Shown: positions 47,605 through 59,069 of the stretch, one piece after another
Layout of the letters: every line of letters begins with the position of its first letter
Numbering within the stretch: the stretch's first letter is position 1
DNA from: Apium graveolens
Lineage: Eukaryota; Streptophyta; Magnoliopsida; Apiales; Apiaceae
Length of the DNA stretch: 64,000 bases
Direction: 5' to 3'
Assembly (NCBI RefSeq): GCF_009905375.1
Contig: NC_133656.1
Span: forward strand, 228,683,739-228,747,738
The notes under the pieces: model-generated
Told to the model about the DNA's origin: nothing
What the model saw: only the letters and a program-made list of their open reading frames with translations
Databases searched by the model: none
Translations under genes and position numbers: made by a program

Positions 47605-50600
47605 TCATGTGTATTGGGTTCCCACTGTTGATGAATTATGATGGGTTGACAGTCCCATCCCCAACCTTGACTTAAGGACCACTGCAGGTTCCAGTCCTTT
47701 AGTAAGAGGATCAGCTATATTATTCTGAGTTCCTATGAACTCTATAGCTATGATCCTATCAGTCACTAAACCCCTTATAGACTTGAGTCTAACTTGGATG
47801 TGTCTCTTAGTTTTAGCATTATGCTTTTTACTGCTAATCTTATCGATAGTTGTTCGACTATCACAGTGAACAGTAATAGCAGGAAGCGGTCTGCTTACTA
47901 CAGGTATTACAGACATAAGTCCGTGTAACCATTCAGCCTCCGTCCCTGTGGCATCAAGTGCACACAACTCAACCTCAAAAGTAGACCGAGTAACTATAGT
48001 CTGTCTGCTTGACTTCCAGGATATTGCTCCACCAGCCAAGGTGAACACGTATCCAGTCACTCCATTGGAACCAGACTTCTTAGTTATCCAACTTGCATCA
48101 CTGTACCCTTCAAGCACACCAGCAAATCTCCTGTAGTATAAACTAAGGTACATTGTGCCTTTTAGATATCTAAGTACTCTATCAAGAGCATCCCAATGAG
48201 TTCTGTTTGGACAGCTTGTATATCTAGCCAATTTAGACACAGAATATGAAATATCTGGTCTAGTACAATTAGCAAGATACTGCAAGCTCCCAATAATCTG
48301 AGAATACCTTAACTGAGACACAGGCACTCCTGAAGTATTCTTGACAAGGGCAACTTTTGAATCATAGGGTGTACTAGCGATTCTACACTGTGAATAACCA
48401 TATTTCCCAAGTATAGATTTCTCTATATAATGAGATTGAGTCAAGGATATTCCTTCAGTGGAATGAATCAGTTTGATTCCAAGAATCACACTTGCCTCAC
48501 CCATATCCTTCATTTCAAAATGCCTTTTCAAGAACTTTTTAGTCTCGTTAATAATCTCAATATTTGTTCCAAACAGTAAAATGTCATCCACATATAGGCA
48601 CAAAATAACACACTCATTACTTTTAACTTTAGTGTAGACACACTTATCACTTTCATTAATCTTATAACTGAAAGGCAATACAGTTTCATCAAACTTTTTA
48701 TGCCAATCTCTGGGAGCTTGTTTCAAGCCATAGATGGATTTGATCAACTTACATACTTTCCTTTCATTGCCTGATGCAACAAATCCTTCAGGTTGATCCA
48801 TATAAATCTCTTCTTCAAGTTCACCATGAAGAAAAGCCGTCTTTACATCCATCTGATGGACGATAAGACCATGGACTGAAGCCAATGCTATAAGCATTCG
48901 GATTGTTACCATTCTTGCAACCAGAGAGTATGTATCAAAGTAATCAATTCCTTCCTTTTGCTTAAAACCCTTAGCTACTAGTCTAGCTTTGTACTTGTCT
49001 ATTGAGCCGTCAGGGTTCAACTTCCTTTTAAAGACCCATTTGCACCCAATAGTAGAACACCCAGGAGGGAGATCAACCAACTCCCATGTTCTATTAGAAA
49101 CAACAGAATTAATTTCACTCTTCACAGCGCCCTTCTAGTGCCTTGACTCAGAAGAATCCATAGCTTGTCGGAAAGTTAAAGGTTCGTCCTCGATATTGTA
49201 AGTGATGAAATCACTTCCAAAATCCTTGACTACCTTTGCACGCTTACTCCTCCTTGGTTCCTCTAGTTCCTTAGGAATAGAGCTACTACTAGGTTCCGCC
49301 CCCACATTTGTCATCTTTTCCACATGATCAGGAATAGAACTTGATGTGTGAGTAGGATCTTCCTCAGAAGTCGTTTCAGGTATTCCAGTCTTCATAGGGT
49401 AGACATCCTCAAAGAATGTCGCATCTCGAAATTCAACTATCGTGTTTGCCACTATACCATCTATGTCAGATTTTAACACTAAAAATCTCATAGCTGTAGT
49501 GGTGTCAAGATAGCCCGGAAAGATACAGTCAACAGTCTTTGGACCTAGTTTCTTTCTCTTGTGTTCAGGAACAAGCACCTTAGCAAGGCACCCCCACACA
49601 CGAAGATACTTAAGACTAGTCATCCTGCCTTTCCATAACTCTAAGGATGTTTTATCCATGTGTTTCAGAGGGACTCTATTCAAAATATGGCAAGCCGTAT
49701 TTAGAGCCTCCCCCCACATGTATTTAGGCAACCCAGAGTTAATAAGCATACTATTAATCATATCTTTAAATGTTCTGTTCTTTCGCTCAGCAACCCCATT
49801 AGACTCTGGTGTGTATGGTGGAGTAACTTCATGAACTATACCATTGTTTGCACAAAATTCATTAAAAGCATTACTCGTATACTCACCACCTCTATCAGAT
49901 CTCAACCTTTTAAGTAACTTACTAGTTTGTTTTTCTACTTCAGTTTTATATATAATGAATTTACTAAGTGCTTCATCCTTATGTTTAAGTAAATAAACAT
50001 AACAGTATCTACTACTATCATCTATAAAAGTAATGAAGTATCTAAACTGGTCCTTGGTCAACACACCACCAAATTCACAAATATCAGTGTGTACTAAATC
50101 TAACAAGTCTGAATCCCTAACAACGTTATGAAAAGGTTTCCTTATTTGTTTAGCAGACACACATACTTGACATTTAGAATTCTTTTCTATGATATGTTTT
50201 GGTATCAACTCTAAGTTCATCATGTTCTTAAGAGCACCAAAGTTTAAATGACCTAGTCTAGCATGCCATATATTCGAGGATTCAATATAGTTAACAGAGG
50301 GAATAACATTATTATTCAAATTTCCCAAAACGGGATCCGCATTAATAACAAATAAACCATTTGACAAGTAACCCTTGCCAAAGAATGTACCAGTGTGAAT
50401 AAGAACTACTTTATTACATTTGAACGAAATTTCAAAACCACTAGAAACTAAACAGCTTCCACTTATTATATTTCTACGCATATCGGGAACATGATGCACT
50501 CTCTTAAGAGATAGAATACGTCCTGAAGGGAACTTCAGATCCACGTTTCCAACTCCATGTACTTGAGCAGCACTAGCATTCCCCATCTTCACAGTCAGGC

Positions 50601-51719
50601 TATGACTCTGTTGATAAGATATAAATAAACTAATATCAGCACAAATATGTACATTAGCTCCAGTATCTATCAACCATTCATTTGATAGATAGGTAGAAAA
50701 TATCACAGGGTTGTAGGATACATACCGGTCAACGTCGGTTTCAGAAGCCGTAGCCTCACCAACGACCATGTTCACTATAGGCCCACTTGCGGTTCCAAGC
50801 ACAACATTTGCTTGTGCTACCTCGGTTTTCTTCGTTTTCTTCGTAGGGCAGTCCTTACTCCAATGCCCAACATGCCCACAAGACCAGCATGGTTTGTTTG
50901 CCTTGGGTTTCTTGGCCTTGTCCTTGTCACTCTTAGGTTTATTACTATTAGCTTTCTTAGCAAAAGCCTTCCTCTTCTGTCCTACAGTTGCTATGTTTAC
51001 CTTCGAGGTACCGTGTTCAGTTGGCATCACATGTCCCTGTTTGGACTTGTGTTGTTCTTGCACCGAGATGTCCAGCATAAGGTTGGTCCAGGTGATCTCT
51101 TCTTTCTGTCTTTTCAGGGAGAGAGAGAACTCTTCCCAAGACTTCGAGAGCTTTTCAATCACACTCATCACCTTGAACTTCTCCGGGAGATTCATTTCAG
51201 ACTCCTTCAAAGCATGCACTATCATCTCGAACTTATGCACCTGCTCAGTCATGGACTTATTGTCCACCAGCTTGAACTCGAGGAACTTTGCCACATAATA
51301 CTTTTCTAGACCTTGTGAGTCAGTATTATGTGTCTGGTCCAGCTTCTCCCATAAGAGTTTTGCAGAGTAGGCATCAGAAGAATAGACATCAAACAAAGTG
51401 TTTGTTAGTGCCGCCAGAATGGCCGCCCTAGCCACTCCATCCTTCTCAGCCCACTTCGCAAAAGCCTTAACTGTGTCAGCCTTCTCTTGATCCACTACTG
51501 GTTTCTCATATTCCACAACCGGCCACAGACCCTTTATAGTTAGCCACAACTTCATCCTTTTCTGCCAGCGAGAAAAGCCAATGCCACCGTTGAATTTCTC
51601 CGGTAAACCGGTTAGTTCAACAACTTGTGGGAAATTATAGGTGGTCCAATCAATGGCCCCAGCAGTTGCACCCGAACCGCTACCACCACTAACGATAACC
51701 TCACTTTCGTTAACCATTA
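47605..51719 (-). pseudogene. Copia gag-pol with one in-frame amber codon
   Basis: The likely start is MVNESEVIVSGG at 51719; the open frame extends further, into the LTR. Gag with the ELTGLPEKFNG...RWQKRMKLWL block, then the zinc knuckle CWSCGHVGHWSKDC. Protease active site WLIDTGANVHI. Integrase: HARLGHLNFG, CQVCVSAKQ zinc finger, the D,D,E core DICEFGG...FIDDSSRYCYVY, RSDRGGEYTS and PPYTPESNGVAERKNR. A TAG at 49135-49137 ends the first half (893 codons by the longest frame). The same frame then continues with RT (CKWVFKRKL, KARLVAKGFKQ, MDVKTAFLHGELEEEIYM, catalytic YVDDILL) and RNase H (GYSDASW, RSTFEVELCAL, HNAKTKRHIQVRLK) to 47605. The stop sits where related elements have Trp (TGG to TAG). 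There is no frameshift; apart from this codon the frame is open. Confidence 0.9.
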
Positions 51720-51755
51720 TGCTAAATTCTAAATAACTAATATTCTCTTCAAGAA

Positions 51756-53039
51756 TGTTGAAAATCTCACTAACAAATATTGCAACATAGAGGCAAGTGT
51801 ATAAAGAATTTAGCAAGTTTACGTAATTATCTTGAATATATTAACCATTTCTTTCTTTTCCGAAGGCCAAGTCCACAGTCAACAAAACAAAGCATGCATG
51901 AAAACAAAATCAGTAACTGAAATAACGAAGAGAGAAAGAAAGATGTACCCGAAACCATAGCTTTCAACAGTGACTGAAATAAAGGTTCACATATACAAAA
52001 TGCCAAGAAAATGATCACAGCTGAGTCACCAGGCCTTGCTCGAAGTCCTGGCTGCTCTTGAAGAGAATATTGCCCCCTACCTGCTGCGTTTGGGATGCGT
52101 GCAATATCTCCACCAGGATAAAACAGCTCGGAGTTGATGTTAACAGCAGCAACAAAACCTCCACCTCGACCAGCACCTCAGTCGCCGTAAAAACCAACCT
52201 ACAGCACTTCGAACTTGTGTTTTGTGGGAGAGAAAATGCAGAGAGGGAGAAGAGAAGAGAATGTTATGTGGTGTGTAAAAAAACATTCACTCAAGCCTCT
52301 ATTTATAGGAGAGGAAAAATGAAACTGTTCCACACTTTAATGTCTGAATTAAACTGCACCATTAATTTAAAAATTCAAAACTGATCAGATTTTGAATTTA
52401 AATTATTTGTAACAGTTTTTTTTCACTTAAAACCCATATTATTATCAGATTTAATTTTAATTCATCAGTTTCATATCAGATTACTTGTCCAGGTTCAATG
52501 TATTTAGACTAAGCCCACTAACAACGTGACTTAGCCCAATTTAACCCAGCCCAAACAATTTATTATTATAATAATAATAATCTAGTCATCGATAAATAAA
52601 TTCGAATTAAAATTAATTCTCAAATAAATAAAATCCTCGCCCAGGTCACCTCGCGTACGCGAGACGCCGAGACATTCGCCCAAATCGCCCTTCGACCCGA
52701 CCCGGTGCGTGGCGTGGCGGGGCGGGGCGCGCGTGAAGCACACAACAACACAATGGACCATCACACACCTTAGTAGTTGTATACTACTCATGTGGATAAT
52801 CTCATATAAAGCACACAACCCCCTTTATTTATTTCAATGTGGGACAAACATTCTCAAAATTTCAAGCTTTTCCAAGCTACTTTCAACTTTCAATTCTTAT
52901 GGATTTCATTAAGAAAATTCTTAAAACCATACATGAAAATTGAAGTTCAAATATCATTGAACAAATTCCAATCATTAGTTTTTAGGATTAATATCAAGAA
53001 CATAATTAAATTAAGCTCTAAAATCCTAATTTTCTAACA
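51756..53039 (-). repeat. 5' LTR of the 7.2 kb copia element
   Basis: 1284 bp, homologous along its length to 45829-47079. Minus-strand TATA box CTATAAATAG at 52299-52308. The palindrome is reduced to the 14 bp CTCGCGTACGCGAG (52650-52663). Extra sequence at about 51820-51870 is missing from the other LTR. Confidence 0.92.
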
Positions 53040-53412
53040 ATTCAAGTCTTCCATCTTTGTATTTAGGCCTTATTACCTTTTAAATCTTAAAATTTGTACC
53101 AATATACACATAAAATCGTCAGATTTAAAAGTATTCTTTCTGAACCCTGGTGTACCAAAATGTGTAACTATTAGATCATTAAACGAGATAGATCACACAA
53201 ATATAAATCGACTGGGTGTATACCATAAACCCCTAATATTTGAAACCTTTTATTTCCTTTATTATTTTTGTCAGAAACTTTTTCTTTATTTAATAACAAT
53301 AAAATTTAATTATTCATACTGTCCCCGGTCTCGGTGATAAAAGTCCCATATAAAAAATGTAAAATTTTTAAAACATAAAAAAAATTGTAAATTAAGGTAA
53401 TGTAGTTTGAAC

Positions 53413-53447
53413 CCCGCCAAAGACAAGATTGAAGGAAATGGCGGGAA
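53413..53447 (+). promoter_or_regulatory. Inverted pair of E2F sites in the dUTPase promoter
   Basis: CCCGCCAA (53413-53420; complement TTGGCGGG) and GGCGGGAA (53440-53447; complement TTCCCGCC) both fit the E2F consensus TTSSCGSS. A TATA box (TATAAA, 53473-53478) follows 25 bases on, and the start codon is at 53567. dUTPase is an S-phase gene and E2F control is known for plant DNA-replication genes. Confidence 0.65.
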
Positions 53448-54100
53448 TTCTCGACGCCAATAAAAAGTGTTCTATAAAACACAATGTATTCAACCCCCAT
53501 TCTTTATTTACGAATCTCTCTTGAAAATTCATAATCGTTTTCAATCTGGATTACGAGTTATCACAAATGGAGGCCCAGAGCAATACTTTCATATCAGAAG
53601 TCAAAGAATCAAGCCAAAATGTTCCGATTCTTCGAGTAAAAAAGTTGTCTAACAAAGTTGTTGTACCCACCAGAGGATCCTCTCTTTCTGCTGGTTACGA
53701 TCTTTCCAGGTAAATTTATATATATCTACAAAAAAAATAAAATTGTCAGAATGTATCTACAAAAATTTAATTACTACCCTAATTAGGGTTTATTTATCAT
53801 ATTTTTAAGTTTTGTTTAGCGCTCAAGAGACTGTTGTCCCGGCGAGAGGAAAGGCATTGGTTCCAACAGATCTAAGCATAGCAATACCCGATGGAACTTA
53901 TGCTCGTATCGGTAAATAAATAAATTTTTATTTTAGTTCGCTTCTTATGTTTGATTTTGTAACAGGCTTTGATATTAGGAATAGTTATGTTATGTAGCGC
54001 CGCGCTCAGGATTGACATGGAAGCATTCGATAGATGTTGGTGCGGGTGTAATTGATGGCGATTATAGAGGTCCTGTTTGAGTAATATTGTTCAATCATTC

Positions 54101-54375
54101 TAACAACTTTTGTACTGTGACATTAATGGAGTTAACAGCTTATATCAAATATATCTGTAGAACAAGGAAGTGTATACATCTAACCCATAGTGAAATGTTT
54201 GTTACAAGCTTAGAAGAATGAAGGGACTACACCTAAACTATATATATACTATATAAAATGACAGCTAGCTTTCTAACAGAATTTATTTTGTCAACTAAAA
54301 TAAGGCTTTGTTTGGCTAAAAGGAACTTGCAACTTATTGTTGACTTTTATCTTGTTGACCAGAATATTCTCATTA
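54101..54375 (-). repeat. 3' LTR of the 5.5 kb copia element
   Basis: 275 bp. Differs from the partner by C/G (in AAGGCTTTG) and G/A (in AAAAGGAAC). The end of the pol frame runs into it and stops at 54291. Confidence 0.93.
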
Positions 54376-57300
54376 GCCCCCCCATAAACTGAAACATCTG
54401 AAGCATCTGTCACATGAAATGCTTTGCCATCTGTTGATTGTATTACATGAGCCCTTCCACAAATTGAGGACAAATTAAGGAAGGTTAGTCCCAACTTTGC
54501 TGAACAAGACCAATGTGGCATTTTGCCTAGGCCTTTAGTAAGAATATCAGCTGTGTTATCCTTTGAAGTGATCTGGTATATATCAACCAAACCAGACGTT
54601 ATTTTTTCTCTGATAAAATGACAATCCAGCTCGATATGCTTAGTACGAGCGTGGTAGACTGGGTTTGCAGCAAGATCTAAAGCTGCCTTGTTATCACAAT
54701 GTAAGTGAACAGGTGCAGTAATCTTGACTCCCAATTCTTGAAGAAGGCTTTTGAGCCATATAATTTCACAAGATGCATCTGATAGTGCCCTGTATTCAGC
54801 TTCACATGTGCTTCGAGATGTTAACGGCTGTTTCTTGGATCGCCAGGAAATGGACACAGGTCCAAGCAAGAAACAATAACCACCAACTGATCTTCGGTCA
54901 CCCGGATCCCCGGCCCAATCACTATCACTATACCCTTGAAAATGGAGGTTATTAGTAGCAGGAAAAAATAGACCATGGTGAGAAGTTAGCTGTAGATAAC
55001 GAAGAACTCTCTCCACTGCTGCTACATGAGCTTGTCTGGGTGCATGTAAAAACTGACTCAACAGTTGTACTGAAAAAGAAATATCAGGTCTGGATGAAGT
55101 TAAATAAAGTAACTTTCCCACAAGTGTTCTGTAAGAAGATGCATTCCCAACAATTGGACCTGGCAAATCATTATCATACAACTTAATATGTGGATCAACT
55201 GGAACTGACAAAGGTTTGCAATTCTCCATATTGGCAGATTTCAATAAATCGACAATAAACTTGTGCTGACTAAGAAAAAGGCCCTGTGCAGTTCTATGCA
55301 CTTCCAATCCTAGATAAAATTTTACTGGACCTAAATCTTTGATACTAAACCTCTTATGTAAGAGAGACTTGAGGGATTTAATCAGCTCAAAGTCATTTCT
55401 AGATAATAAAATGTCATCCACATAAACCACAATTGCAACAAAACTAGAACCAGACTTGAAAGTAAACAGTGAATGATCTAACATAGATTTTACATAACCT
55501 GCCTCCAATAAGCATGCAGCAAGCTTTGTGAACCATTCTCTAGATGCATGTCTAAGTCCATAAAGAGACTTGTTTAGCTTACAAACCAGATGCCTTAAGT
55601 CAATAAAACCAGCTGGAAAATATCCCTGTGGAAGATCCATGTATACCTCTTCACTTAGGTCTCCATGTAAGAAGGCATTATTGATATCTAACTGCTCAAT
55701 ATGCCAACCTTTTGCAACAGCAACAACCAACAAACTTCTAACAGTAACAAGTTTAACTACAGGTGCAAAAGTGTCATGAAAATCAACACCTGCAATTTGG
55801 GTATATCCCTTAGCAACCAAACGAGCTTTAAACCTCTCTATTTCACCATTTGGTAAATATTTGACCTTAAAAACCCATTTACAACCAATCTTAGTTTTAT
55901 TTGGAGGTAGTGGCATAATGGTCCAGGTGTTATTTGCTTCCAAGGCTGTCAATTCCTTGTTAATTGCCTCCACCCACCTTGAATCTTTAATAGCTTGATG
56001 ATAATTATGAGGTTCAAAAATCACAGTGGAATTGTGAGCATAAGCAGAAATCTCCTGGGAATCAGAATCATAAGAATGATGTATAAGGTGTAAAGACAGA
56101 GGATCCAAAGAATCATTGACAACTGAAGGTGTTGGATGAGACACAGGTGAAGGCACCTCTAATTTTGTATAGTTTACTTGATAATCTGACCACCATTGTG
56201 GTCTAATCGCAATTCTAGTAGATTTCCTAATCACAGGAGGAGTAGGATGTGTATTTAATGTACCACCCTCAATTTCTAAATTTTCTGAGTTATCACGAAA
56301 AGTAGAAGAAGAATTTGGTGTCACAAGATTGAGTTCATTAGGTAGGTCAGTAGGAATATCTGGATTTGTTGTAAGGGACATATCAATATCTTGTTCTGAT
56401 GACTTGTGAGAAAGCCAATTCATGAATGTGTAAGAAGTACAAGGACTGGTAGAAATTTGAGGAACAGATGTAGAATTTTTGAGATGATAAGGAAATATAT
56501 GTTCCATGAATTTGACATGTCTGCTAACAAAGACAGAATAATTGTCCAATCTGAGGAGTTTATATCCTTTTTGCAAATAAGGATAACCAATGAATACAGA
56601 TTGAATAGCTCTTGGAGCAAATTTATCCCCTGAATGTAATGAAGCATAGCACAAGCAGCCAAAAGATCTTAAGTGTGAATAATCTGGGGGTGATTTGTGA
56701 AGAATCTCATATGGACTTTTATTGTTCAGAACATGTGTTGGTAAAAGATTTATGAGATAAGTGGCTATAAGAAAACACTCCCCCCAATATTTGAGTGGTA
56801 ATGCAGATTGAAACCTTAAGGATCTAGACATCTCAAGTAAGTGTTTGTGCTTTCTCTCTACCCTAGCATTTTGCTGTGGGGTATAAGTGCAAGATTTTTG
56901 ATGCAATATACCATGTGTAAGAAGAAACTGATTGAAATCTGCATTCACAAACTCACTGCCATTATCAGTCCTTATGGCTTTGATGGAGGTTTTAAACTGA
57001 TTAGTCACATAAGCAACAAAATTCTGAAATTTTGGAAACACTTGCTGCTTACTAGACATCAAAGCAGTCCAAGTAGTTCTACTATAGTCATCGACAATAG
57101 TTAAGAAGTATCTGCAACCTTCATTTGTGGCCACATGATATGGACCCCAAACATCCATGTGAATTAACTCAAAAATAGAAGAAGCATGAGAAGAACTACT
57201 ATGAGGAAAACTCAACATGGTTTGTTTTGATATAGGACAAACAGGACAATCTTTATTACAAGAACTGAGTTTGTGAATATCAGAAATGTAACTAAGTACA

Positions 57301-57899
57301 AGATTTGGGGCATGACCCAATCTCAAATGCCAAAGTTTACTACAGGTATCTGATTTTGGTGACATAGAATTCATGCAAGTTACAGGATCTACTACATTTG
57401 AAAAAATAGCAGATGAAGAAGGTTGAGTGAAGTAGTAAAGACCATCTTTCTCAGCACCAGTGGCCAAAGTTTTCACCTGATGCTGGGCCTGAAAAATGCA
57501 ATGATCTTCTGAGAAAATGACTTTAATTCCAGAATCATGAGTGAGTTTGCTCACAGAAAGCAAATTGCAATTAAATTCAGGCACAAACAAGACATTACAA
57601 AGAATGATATCTGAGGTGATCTTGACAGTTCCTACATGATTCACTTTAATGATTTGACCATTTGGTAAGGCCACATGAATAGGATTTAGAGAATTATGAA
57701 CATCTTGAAATAGAGACTTATCACAACTTATATGATGAGAAGCACCAGTATCTATGACCCAAACATTCTTAAGGCTTATAGCAGAGTAAAATAGCATAGA
57801 ACAAGCCAAACCTGCCATACTGTTGGATACATGATCCTCTGGAGTGAAGCAATTTTTGTTGTTGTTATTGTTGACCATCTGTGTCATCATATTTGCCAT
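54291..57899 (-). CDS. Copia pro-int-RT-RNase H polyprotein
   Basis: 1202 codons from the first Met; the frame is continuous with gag except for one TAG. Protease WVIDTGASHHI (about residue 48). Integrase: KLWHLRLGHAP and CPVCPISKQ (zinc finger), core MDVWGP...TIVDDYSRTTW, IRTDNGSEF and TPQQNARVERKHKH, where Ala replaces the usual Gly in QQNGxxER. RT: CKWVFKVKY, KARLVAKGYTQ, LDINNAFLHGDLSEEVYM, catalytic YVDDILL. RNase H: GYSDSDWAGDP, RSTCEAEYRAL, HARTKHIELDCHFIREK. All catalytic acids that can be seen are present. The last ~85 bp of coding lie in the LTR, and the polypurine tract is read as VYGGANE. Confidence 0.93.
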   Translation of the reverse strand: MANMMTQMVNNNNNKNCFTPEDHVSNSMAGLACSMLFYSAISLKNVWVIDTGASHHISCDKSLFQDVHNSLNPIHVALPNGQIIKVNHVGTVKITSDIILCNVLFVPEFNCNLLSVSKLTHDSGIKVIFSEDHCIFQAQHQVKTLATGAEKDGLYYFTQPSSSAIFSNVVDPVTCMNSMSPKSDTCSKLWHLRLGHAPNLVLSYISDIHKLSSCNKDCPVCPISKQTMLSFPHSSSSHASSIFELIHMDVWGPYHVATNEGCRYFLTIVDDYSRTTWTALMSSKQQVFPKFQNFVAYVTNQFKTSIKAIRTDNGSEFVNADFNQFLLTHGILHQKSCTYTPQQNARVERKHKHLLEMSRSLRFQSALPLKYWGECFLIATYLINLLPTHVLNNKSPYEILHKSPPDYSHLRSFGCLCYASLHSGDKFAPRAIQSVFIGYPYLQKGYKLLRLDNYSVFVSRHVKFMEHIFPYHLKNSTSVPQISTSPCTSYTFMNWLSHKSSEQDIDMSLTTNPDIPTDLPNELNLVTPNSSSTFRDNSENLEIEGGTLNTHPTPPVIRKSTRIAIRPQWWSDYQVNYTKLEVPSPVSHPTPSVVNDSLDPLSLHLIHHSYDSDSQEISAYAHNSTVIFEPHNYHQAIKDSRWVEAINKELTALEANNTWTIMPLPPNKTKIGCKWVFKVKYLPNGEIERFKARLVAKGYTQIAGVDFHDTFAPVVKLVTVRSLLVVAVAKGWHIEQLDINNAFLHGDLSEEVYMDLPQGYFPAGFIDLRHLVCKLNKSLYGLRHASREWFTKLAACLLEAGYVKSMLDHSLFTFKSGSSFVAIVVYVDDILLSRNDFELIKSLKSLLHKRFSIKDLGPVKFYLGLEVHRTAQGLFLSQHKFIVDLLKSANMENCKPLSVPVDPHIKLYDNDLPGPIVGNASSYRTLVGKLLYLTSSRPDISFSVQLLSQFLHAPRQAHVAAVERVLRYLQLTSHHGLFFPATNNLHFQGYSDSDWAGDPGDRRSVGGYCFLLGPVSISWRSKKQPLTSRSTCEAEYRALSDASCEIIWLKSLLQELGVKITAPVHLHCDNKAALDLAANPVYHARTKHIELDCHFIREKITSGLVDIYQITSKDNTADILTKGLGKMPHWSCSAKLGLTFLNLSSICGRAHVIQSTDGKAFHVTDASDVSVYGGANENILVNKIKVNNKLQVPFSQTKPYFS

Positions 57900-57914
57900 C
57901 TGATTAACCTGCTG

Positions 57915-59069
57915 CTAAAGTTGTTCAAAAGAGGTATGTGACTGTGACTGATATACAGCAGCATTATTCTTATTCCCACCATTGGATCCATTATTGTCAG
58001 GTGCATTAGTTGAAACAGTTTGATTCTGCAACTTAGTACCAGAGGAAGCAACAACAACAAAATTGACATTATTAGCTGATGCAAATTTTCCTCTACCTCT
58101 TCCTTTTGGTGGATATCCAATTATTTTGAAGCAATTTTCCCTCTGATGACCTTCCTTCTGACAATAAGAGCACTTCAAGACAGGTTTTCTAGTTACAGAA
58201 CCTTCAACAGGTGGATTGTAAGGCTTGCCAGTATTATATTGACCAAACCTAGCATTAGCAATAAAAGATGTAGGAATCTGAGTACCCTGTCTCTGCCTTT
58301 CTTCTTGCTTGATCAAAGAAAAAGTTTGGGCAATGGATGGTAAAGGACTCATCATCAAAATCTGCCCCCTAGCAGATGAAAAACTCTCATTTAATCCCAT
58401 TAGAAACTGCAACAATTTCTTTCTCTGTTCCCTTTCTTCTTGAAGCTTGTGTGTCTCACATTTGCAACCAATCTTACATGGAAGTACCAGCTCTAAGGCA
58501 GTGTATTCATCCCACAGATTTTTCATCTTATGATAATAAATCTCTACAGACTTTTCTCCTTGTTCCAAAGCATGAAGATCCTTCAATACTTGATACACCC
58601 TATGACCATTGATGCTTGAAAACTGATCATTCAGTTCATTCCACATTTCTTCAGCAGTATTTACGAAATCCATTCCATTGCTGATCTCATCTGATACGGT
58701 GTTTAAGATCCAGCTAATCACCATGTCGTTTACACGATCCCACTGAGAACGAAGTGGAGAAGACTCATCTGGTCTAGGAATTGTTCCATTAATAATCCCA
58801 ATCTTATTCTTTGTTGATAAAGCAATTGAAAGAGATCTTTTCCATGGATTAAAATTCTCAGTACCAGTGAGCTTTTTGGAGATCAACAAGAGTCCAGGAT
58901 GATCCATATTTTGCAGATAGAGTGGATGAGAATTATTCTTGAGAAAATCCTGATCATTTACTTCAGCAGTTTCTTCACTATTCTCCTCCATATTTTCATT
59001 TATCACATCATTCACATTATTATTGTTCCTCACTATACTAGCATAACTTCGACTACTACTTGCAGCCAT
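57915..59069 (-). CDS. Copia gag protein
   Basis: 384 aa, starting MAASSSRSYASIV. Contains the copia gag core (LLISKKLTGTENFNPWKRSL, about 80-99; the MWNELNDQFSSINGHRVYQV segment) and a CCHC zinc knuckle CSYCQKEGHQRENC near residue 300. The C-terminus is Asn/Gln-rich. It ends at a TAG (57912-57914), after which the same frame continues into pol; the context CTT-TAG-CAG-CAG suggests CAG to TAG. Gag packages element RNA into virus-like particles in the cytoplasm. The leader upstream (about 59117-59290) contains a ~100 bp imperfect tandem duplication. Confidence 0.92.
   Translation of the reverse strand: MAASSSRSYASIVRNNNNVNDVINENMEENSEETAEVNDQDFLKNNSHPLYLQNMDHPGLLLISKKLTGTENFNPWKRSLSIALSTKNKIGIINGTIPRPDESSPLRSQWDRVNDMVISWILNTVSDEISNGMDFVNTAEEMWNELNDQFSSINGHRVYQVLKDLHALEQGEKSVEIYYHKMKNLWDEYTALELVLPCKIGCKCETHKLQEEREQRKKLLQFLMGLNESFSSARGQILMMSPLPSIAQTFSLIKQEERQRQGTQIPTSFIANARFGQYNTGKPYNPPVEGSVTRKPVLKCSYCQKEGHQRENCFKIIGYPPKGRGRGKFASANNVNFVVVASSGTKLQNQTVSTNAPDNNGSNGGNKNNAAVYQSQSHTSFEQL

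Larger units (their letters stand above)
45829..53039 (-). mobile_element. Complete Ty1/copia retrotransposon, 7.2 kb
   Basis: Two LTRs in the same orientation (45829-47079, 1251 bp; 51756-53039, 1284 bp) enclose gag-pol on the minus strand. Target duplication ATTCA is perfect (45824-45828 and 53040-53044). LTR ends are TGTT...AACA. On the minus strand the polypurine tract TTGTGGGGGAT directly precedes the 3' LTR at 47079. The sequence after the 5' LTR is TTCTTGAAGAGAATATT, not the common Met-tRNA PBS. The LTRs differ by indels (for example around 45896 and 51820) as well as substitutions, so the insertion is clearly older than the one at 54101. Domain order protease, integrase, RT, RNase H defines Ty1/copia. 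The copy is unlikely to be autonomous because of an amber codon in pol. Confidence 0.95.

Noticed and set aside
50768..51298. 176- and 165-codon plus-strand ORFs
   Set aside because: Antisense shadows of the copia gag coding region.
56406..57104. Plus-strand ORFs over pol of the 5.5 kb element
   Set aside because: Antisense shadows of the intact pol frame.
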